NCBI GenBank assembly: GCA_022839105.1
Contig: JALHDH010000119.1
Location: 1-9,432 of the forward strand
Reading direction: 5' to 3'
DNA from: a bacterium
GTDB taxonomy: Bacteria; Vulcanimicrobiota; Xenobia; Xenobiales; Xenobiaceae
Length of the DNA: 9,432 bases
Shown: positions 6,894-9,432 of the stretch, piece by piece
Numbering within the stretch: the stretch's first letter is position 1
Layout of the letters: each line of letters opens with the position of its first letter
Notes under the pieces: model-generated
Databases searched by the model: none
What the model saw: the letters and a program-made list of their open reading frames with translations, nothing else
Told to the model about the DNA's origin: nothing
Program-made: the position numbers and the translations under genes

Positions 6894-7085
6894 TCATTTG
6901 TCTTCCAGGGCCGCTTCCACCTGCTGCATCTTGCCGGTGGCCAGCGCCTCGGGGATGTAGACCAGCCCGCAGCGGGGGCATTTGGGCAGTTTGACCGGGA
7001 AGTTGCTGCCCATGTACGACAGGGTTACGTCGCCCGGGGCGAGAGATATCCGGCACTTTACGCATACGAGCTTCTGTTCGTCCAT
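6894..7085 (-). CDS. Small double-CxxC protein, putative redox or zinc-binding
   Basis: A 63-residue protein with two CxxC pairs: VCVKC (Cys8, Cys11) and KCPRCG (Cys36, Cys39). The spacing of 24 residues between the pairs resembles rubredoxin or zinc-ribbon knuckles, so it should bind one iron or zinc ion. In matching clusters NCBI calls such proteins the DVU_1557 family redox protein (recalled). A role as a small electron carrier for the large oxidoreductase encoded just upstream is plausible; a metal-stabilised scaffold is the alternative. The ATG is preceded by GGGGGAG at five bases and lies 12 bases after the stop of the upstream gene. The C-terminus is helical and charged (KMQQVEAALEDK). 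Confidence 0.85.
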   Translation of the reverse strand: MDEQKLVCVKCRISLAPGDVTLSYMGSNFPVKLPKCPRCGLVYIPEALATGKMQQVEAALEDK

Positions 7086-7097
7086 GTGGCTCCCCCG

Positions 7098-9431
7098 CTA
7101 GTAAAGTATTTCTATCCGGTGGCTGTAGGCGTTGTGGACGACGTAGCCGCCGTCTGTGGGCGAGTACTCGACCCAGTAGGTGACGCCGGCCGGTCGGTGG
7201 CAGGCGACGTAGCGCCCGCCGGCGGTATCCGCGAACTTGTCGCCGGCGGTATCCGCGAACTTGTCGCCGGTGGCTTCCGCGTGGGCGATGACCTGGGCGA
7301 CGTCGGCGTCGAGGATCATCCTGTCTTCCAGCACGCGCCTGACGTCCGCGGGAATGGTCAGCTTGACTTCAGTTTGCGTATCGGTCACGGTTTCACCCCA
7401 CAAGTCCCGGAGCAGTTCCCGCTTTAGCCGCGCCCGGTTCTCCCGGCGCTCCGAATAGCCCGGCGCCGGCCGCCCGGCCGGATCGTCCCGGCCGCCCGCG
7501 AACAGCAGGTCCAAAAGGTAGACGGCGCGTTTGCCCTGGCCGGCGAAGTTGTCGCGGCACATGGCGCAATAGGTCAGGTAGTCGGCCCGGCTTTCCCCGA
7601 TGCGCCTGGCGACGACCTTGCGGGCGACCTCGCGGTCGGCGAAGAGCATCAGGCCGCCGTAGCCGCAGCAGACGGTCGTCTCGCGGTTGTGGGGCAGTTC
7701 TTCGATCTCGTGGCCCAGCCGGGCGAGGATGTTGCGCACGCTATCGTGGAGCATGGCTTCGTGTCTGGTGGTGCAGCTGTCGTGGACGGCCAGTCTTCGC
7801 GCCGGCAGCCCCGGCGATCCGTCCGGCGGTCCGATGCGGTCGAGGAGCGTCCACAGCGTCTCGACGGGCACGGCGGGCAGGTTGTGGTAGAACATGCTGT
7901 AGCAGGTGGGGCAGGCGGTGATCACCGTGGGGCAGCCGAGATCGCGCCAGTTTTTTTCCGTCGCCCGCAGCGTCTCCCGGAAGAGCTCCTCCCGCCCGGC
8001 CCAGTTGGCCGGCGCCCCGCAGCAGCCGAGCATGAGGCCGACGCCGCCGTCGAGCTTGCCGCACAGGTACTCGTACATTTTCCTGACCGACTGCGGCGAG
8101 GATGCCGCCTGCTGGCAGCCGGGAAAGAAAACCAGCCGGCTGGCGGAAAAGCCGGGCTGATGCCTGGCGAGGGCGAAAGCTTCTCCGGCGCTGAAGGCCA
8201 TGTCCCGCAGGGCGAAGTCGTGGACGGACGGCGGCATCTTGCCCCGTTCGACCATCATCTGCCGCGCCTCCCGGCAGACCGTGCCCATGTCGAGGTTGTT
8301 GGGGCACAGTTCGGCGCACTGCCCGCACAGGCTGCAGGTGTTTATCAATTTATTGGCGGTGTGGTGCCCCTTGACAAGGGTGAGGTTGGTGAACACTTCG
8401 CGCACGTACCGTTTCGGATAAGCGCCGAAATGGGCCAGATATTCGCACGCCTTGACGCATTCGCGGCACTCGCACAGCAGGCAGCGTCCGGCCTCCCGCG
8501 CCGCCTCGTCCCTGGTGTATCCGGCGGCCGGATCGGCCGCGGCTACGACCGGCTGGGGCGTGACCCCGGCGGTATTCGTATAAAGCGAAGAAGCGTACGG
8601 CCCTTCTTTTTCCCTGCCGGCGGTAAGGGAGGCACCTTGCAGCAGCCGGTCGATGGAATTTGCGGCCATTTTGCCGTCGGCGATCGAGGCGATCGGCAAA
8701 CGGCGTTCGCTATTCCGGCGAAGACTGCCGCCGGCAAAAACTTTGCCGTTACTTGTCGCCAGAGTCGACGGATCAACGGCGATATTCCCGCAGTCGTCCA
8801 GTTCAAGCCCCAAGCCCGGCGAATAGATTTCCTCGCCGCCGATGCCCAAATATACGGCGTCATACTCCTCGCACAGGCCGGCAAAGGAAATAACGGCCCC
8901 GCCGCGGTTGCCGACCGCCGTATTATGACGAATCTCCACCGGCAAGCCGGCAAAAACGGCAAAATCGTTTTCGACCAGCCGGCGGGGCAGTTCGCCTGCG
9001 GGAATATCCCAAATGCTTCCGCCCAGGCGCCCGGTCGCTTCAAAGACAGTCACGCCATACCCTTTGCGGGCAAGTTCCAGGGCCGCGGTCAAACCGCTCA
9101 GGCCCGCTCCCACGATTGCCGCTTTTTTATTCTTTAAGGGTAAGGAAGTAATCGGGGGTATAGGTTTATCATTATTGTCCACGCAAACTTTTTCCAGGGC
9201 GCCGATTAAAATCGGCTCGTCGATGCGGTTACGTATACAGGCTTGCCGGCACGGCTGATCGCAAATCCGGCTGATGATCCCCGGGAATGGCACCATTCTG
9301 CGAAACAGGGCAAACCCCGCCGCGTAATCACCTTTGCGGACGGCGGCGATCATTCCCCGTATATCGACATGGACGGGGCACCCGGCGGTGCAACCCGGCG
9401 GATTTTCCTGAACGCACTTCGCTTCCCGCTC
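7098..9431 (-). CDS. Flavin and Fe-S oxidoreductase with CCG (HdrB-like) domains, 5' end outside the window
   Basis: The frame stays open past the ATG at 9353 to the right edge, and those 26 extra residues are clearly part of the protein (CVQENPPGCTAGCPVHVDI). In total 777 residues are visible. Numbering from the Met at 9353: a GltD/DPYD-type N-terminal Fe-S region ends with Cys31, 35 and 39; an FAD Rossmann motif AIVGAGLSG is at 79-87 and GKVFAGGS at 203-210; two 4Fe-4S segments are at 291-303 and 340-350 (CSLCGQCAELCP); two CCG domains use Cys413, 444/445, 481/484 and Cys527, 562/563, 596/599. CCG domains in heterodisulfide reductase HdrB hold non-cubane clusters. Residues 661-751 form an extra domain (EVKLTIPADVRRVLEDRMIL to TYWVEYS). 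This agrees with NCBI's 'pyridine nucleotide-disulfide oxidoreductase/dicluster-binding protein' (recalled). The segment expected for an NAD(P)H domain is missing. Probable job: electron transfer for the partner hydroxylase. Confidence 0.9.
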   Translation of the reverse strand, partial: EREAKCVQENPPGCTAGCPVHVDIRGMIAAVRKGDYAAGFALFRRMVPFPGIISRICDQPCRQACIRNRIDEPILIGALEKVCVDNNDKPIPPITSLPLKNKKAAIVGAGLSGLTAALELARKGYGVTVFEATGRLGGSIWDIPAGELPRRLVENDFAVFAGLPVEIRHNTAVGNRGGAVISFAGLCEEYDAVYLGIGGEEIYSPGLGLELDDCGNIAVDPSTLATSNGKVFAGGSLRRNSERRLPIASIADGKMAANSIDRLLQGASLTAGREKEGPYASSLYTNTAGVTPQPVVAAADPAAGYTRDEAAREAGRCLLCECRECVKACEYLAHFGAYPKRYVREVFTNLTLVKGHHTANKLINTCSLCGQCAELCPNNLDMGTVCREARQMMVERGKMPPSVHDFALRDMAFSAGEAFALARHQPGFSASRLVFFPGCQQAASSPQSVRKMYEYLCGKLDGGVGLMLGCCGAPANWAGREELFRETLRATEKNWRDLGCPTVITACPTCYSMFYHNLPAVPVETLWTLLDRIGPPDGSPGLPARRLAVHDSCTTRHEAMLHDSVRNILARLGHEIEELPHNRETTVCCGYGGLMLFADREVARKVVARRIGESRADYLTYCAMCRDNFAGQGKRAVYLLDLLFAGGRDDPAGRPAPGYSERRENRARLKRELLRDLWGETVTDTQTEVKLTIPADVRRVLEDRMILDADVAQVIAHAEATGDKFADTAGDKFADTAGGRYVACHRPAGVTYWVEYSPTDGGYVVHNAYSHRIEILY
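7217..7270 (-). repeat. 24-base in-frame tandem duplication inside the oxidoreductase gene
   Basis: A 24-base unit occurs twice without mismatch (7218-7241 and 7242-7265), followed by five more matching bases. It encodes GDKFADTA twice in a row, at residues 696-711 counted from the Met at 9353. The reading frame is kept. Identity of the two copies suggests a recent slippage or unequal-crossover event. Confidence 0.95.
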
Positions 9432-9432
9432 A

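Noticed and set aside
6894..6896. TGA at the end of the 63-residue gene as a possible selenocysteine codon
   Set aside because: Reading through gives only about ten more codons before another stop, overlapping the leader of the next gene, and no SECIS-like hairpin stands out.
6868..7065. N-terminal extension of the 84-residue gene to an ATG at 7065
   Set aside because: The extension would be read out of frame through the double-CxxC gene and is Arg/Pro/Gly-rich; GGGAGG before 6867 marks the real start.
7217..7270. Repeat as part of a CRISPR or regulatory array
   Set aside because: Only two direct copies with no spacers, inside a coding frame; a simple tandem duplication explains it.
7689..9137. 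482-residue open frame on the plus strand
   Set aside because: It lies antisense to the flavin/CCG oxidoreductase, which has clear motifs along its whole length; the plus-strand protein has no recognisable motif. Long antisense frames are expected in GC-rich genes.

Overview
The window is GC-rich bacterial DNA read almost entirely from the minus strand. It holds most of one tightly packed operon, running from beyond the right edge (9432) down to about 652, then a rho-independent terminator, then a fragment of an unrelated membrane glycosyltransferase gene that leaves the window at the left edge. Strong GGGAGG-type ribosome binding sites and the oxygen-sensitive enzyme content (radical SAM, HdrB-like CCG domains, many Fe-S motifs) point to a strict anaerobe. 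A GC-rich Firmicute (Negativicutes or Clostridia) fits, but a Desulfovibrio-type organism cannot be excluded; no rRNA or other phylogenetic marker is present.

Operon in transcription order: (1) a flavin/Fe-S oxidoreductase with a GltD-like N-terminus, two 4Fe-4S motifs, two CCG domains and an extra C-terminal domain (5' end outside the window); (2) a 63-residue double-CxxC protein; (3) an 84-residue protein of unknown function; (4) an XdhC-family maturation factor; (5) an 832-residue fusion of a MocA-like nucleotidyltransferase, an HD domain and a radical SAM enzyme; (6) a phenylacetate-CoA-ligase-like AMP-forming enzyme; (7) a CobC-like histidine phosphatase; (8) a C-GCAxxG-C-C family protein. 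Gaps are 0 to 31 bases, with overlaps at two junctions, so co-transcription is very likely.

XdhC and MocA-like proteins normally serve molybdenum hydroxylases of the xanthine dehydrogenase/aldehyde oxidoreductase family: MocA makes the cytosine dinucleotide form of the cofactor and XdhC handles its sulfuration and insertion. The gene set matches, from memory, a cluster that NCBI names after Desulfovibrio vulgaris loci DVU_1551 to DVU_1557 (DVU_1551 NTP transferase, DVU_1553 CoA ligase, DVU_1555 C-GCAxxG-C-C protein, DVU_1557 redox protein, radical SAM TrsS, 'pyridine nucleotide-disulfide oxidoreductase/dicluster-binding protein'). I could not search to confirm. The chemistry of this cluster is, as far as I know, not established. 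The combination of nucleotidyl transfer, radical SAM chemistry, carboxylate activation and phosphate removal suggests a modified cofactor or modified enzyme for a Mo/W hydroxylase, with the first gene product as its electron carrier. The hydroxylase itself is not in the window.

Bases 1-490 encode the middle of an ArnT/PMT-like glycosyltransferase that lacks its N-terminal catalytic part. Bases 491-651 hold the operon terminator and no convincing gene. No tRNA, rRNA, CRISPR, insertion sequence or phage gene was seen.
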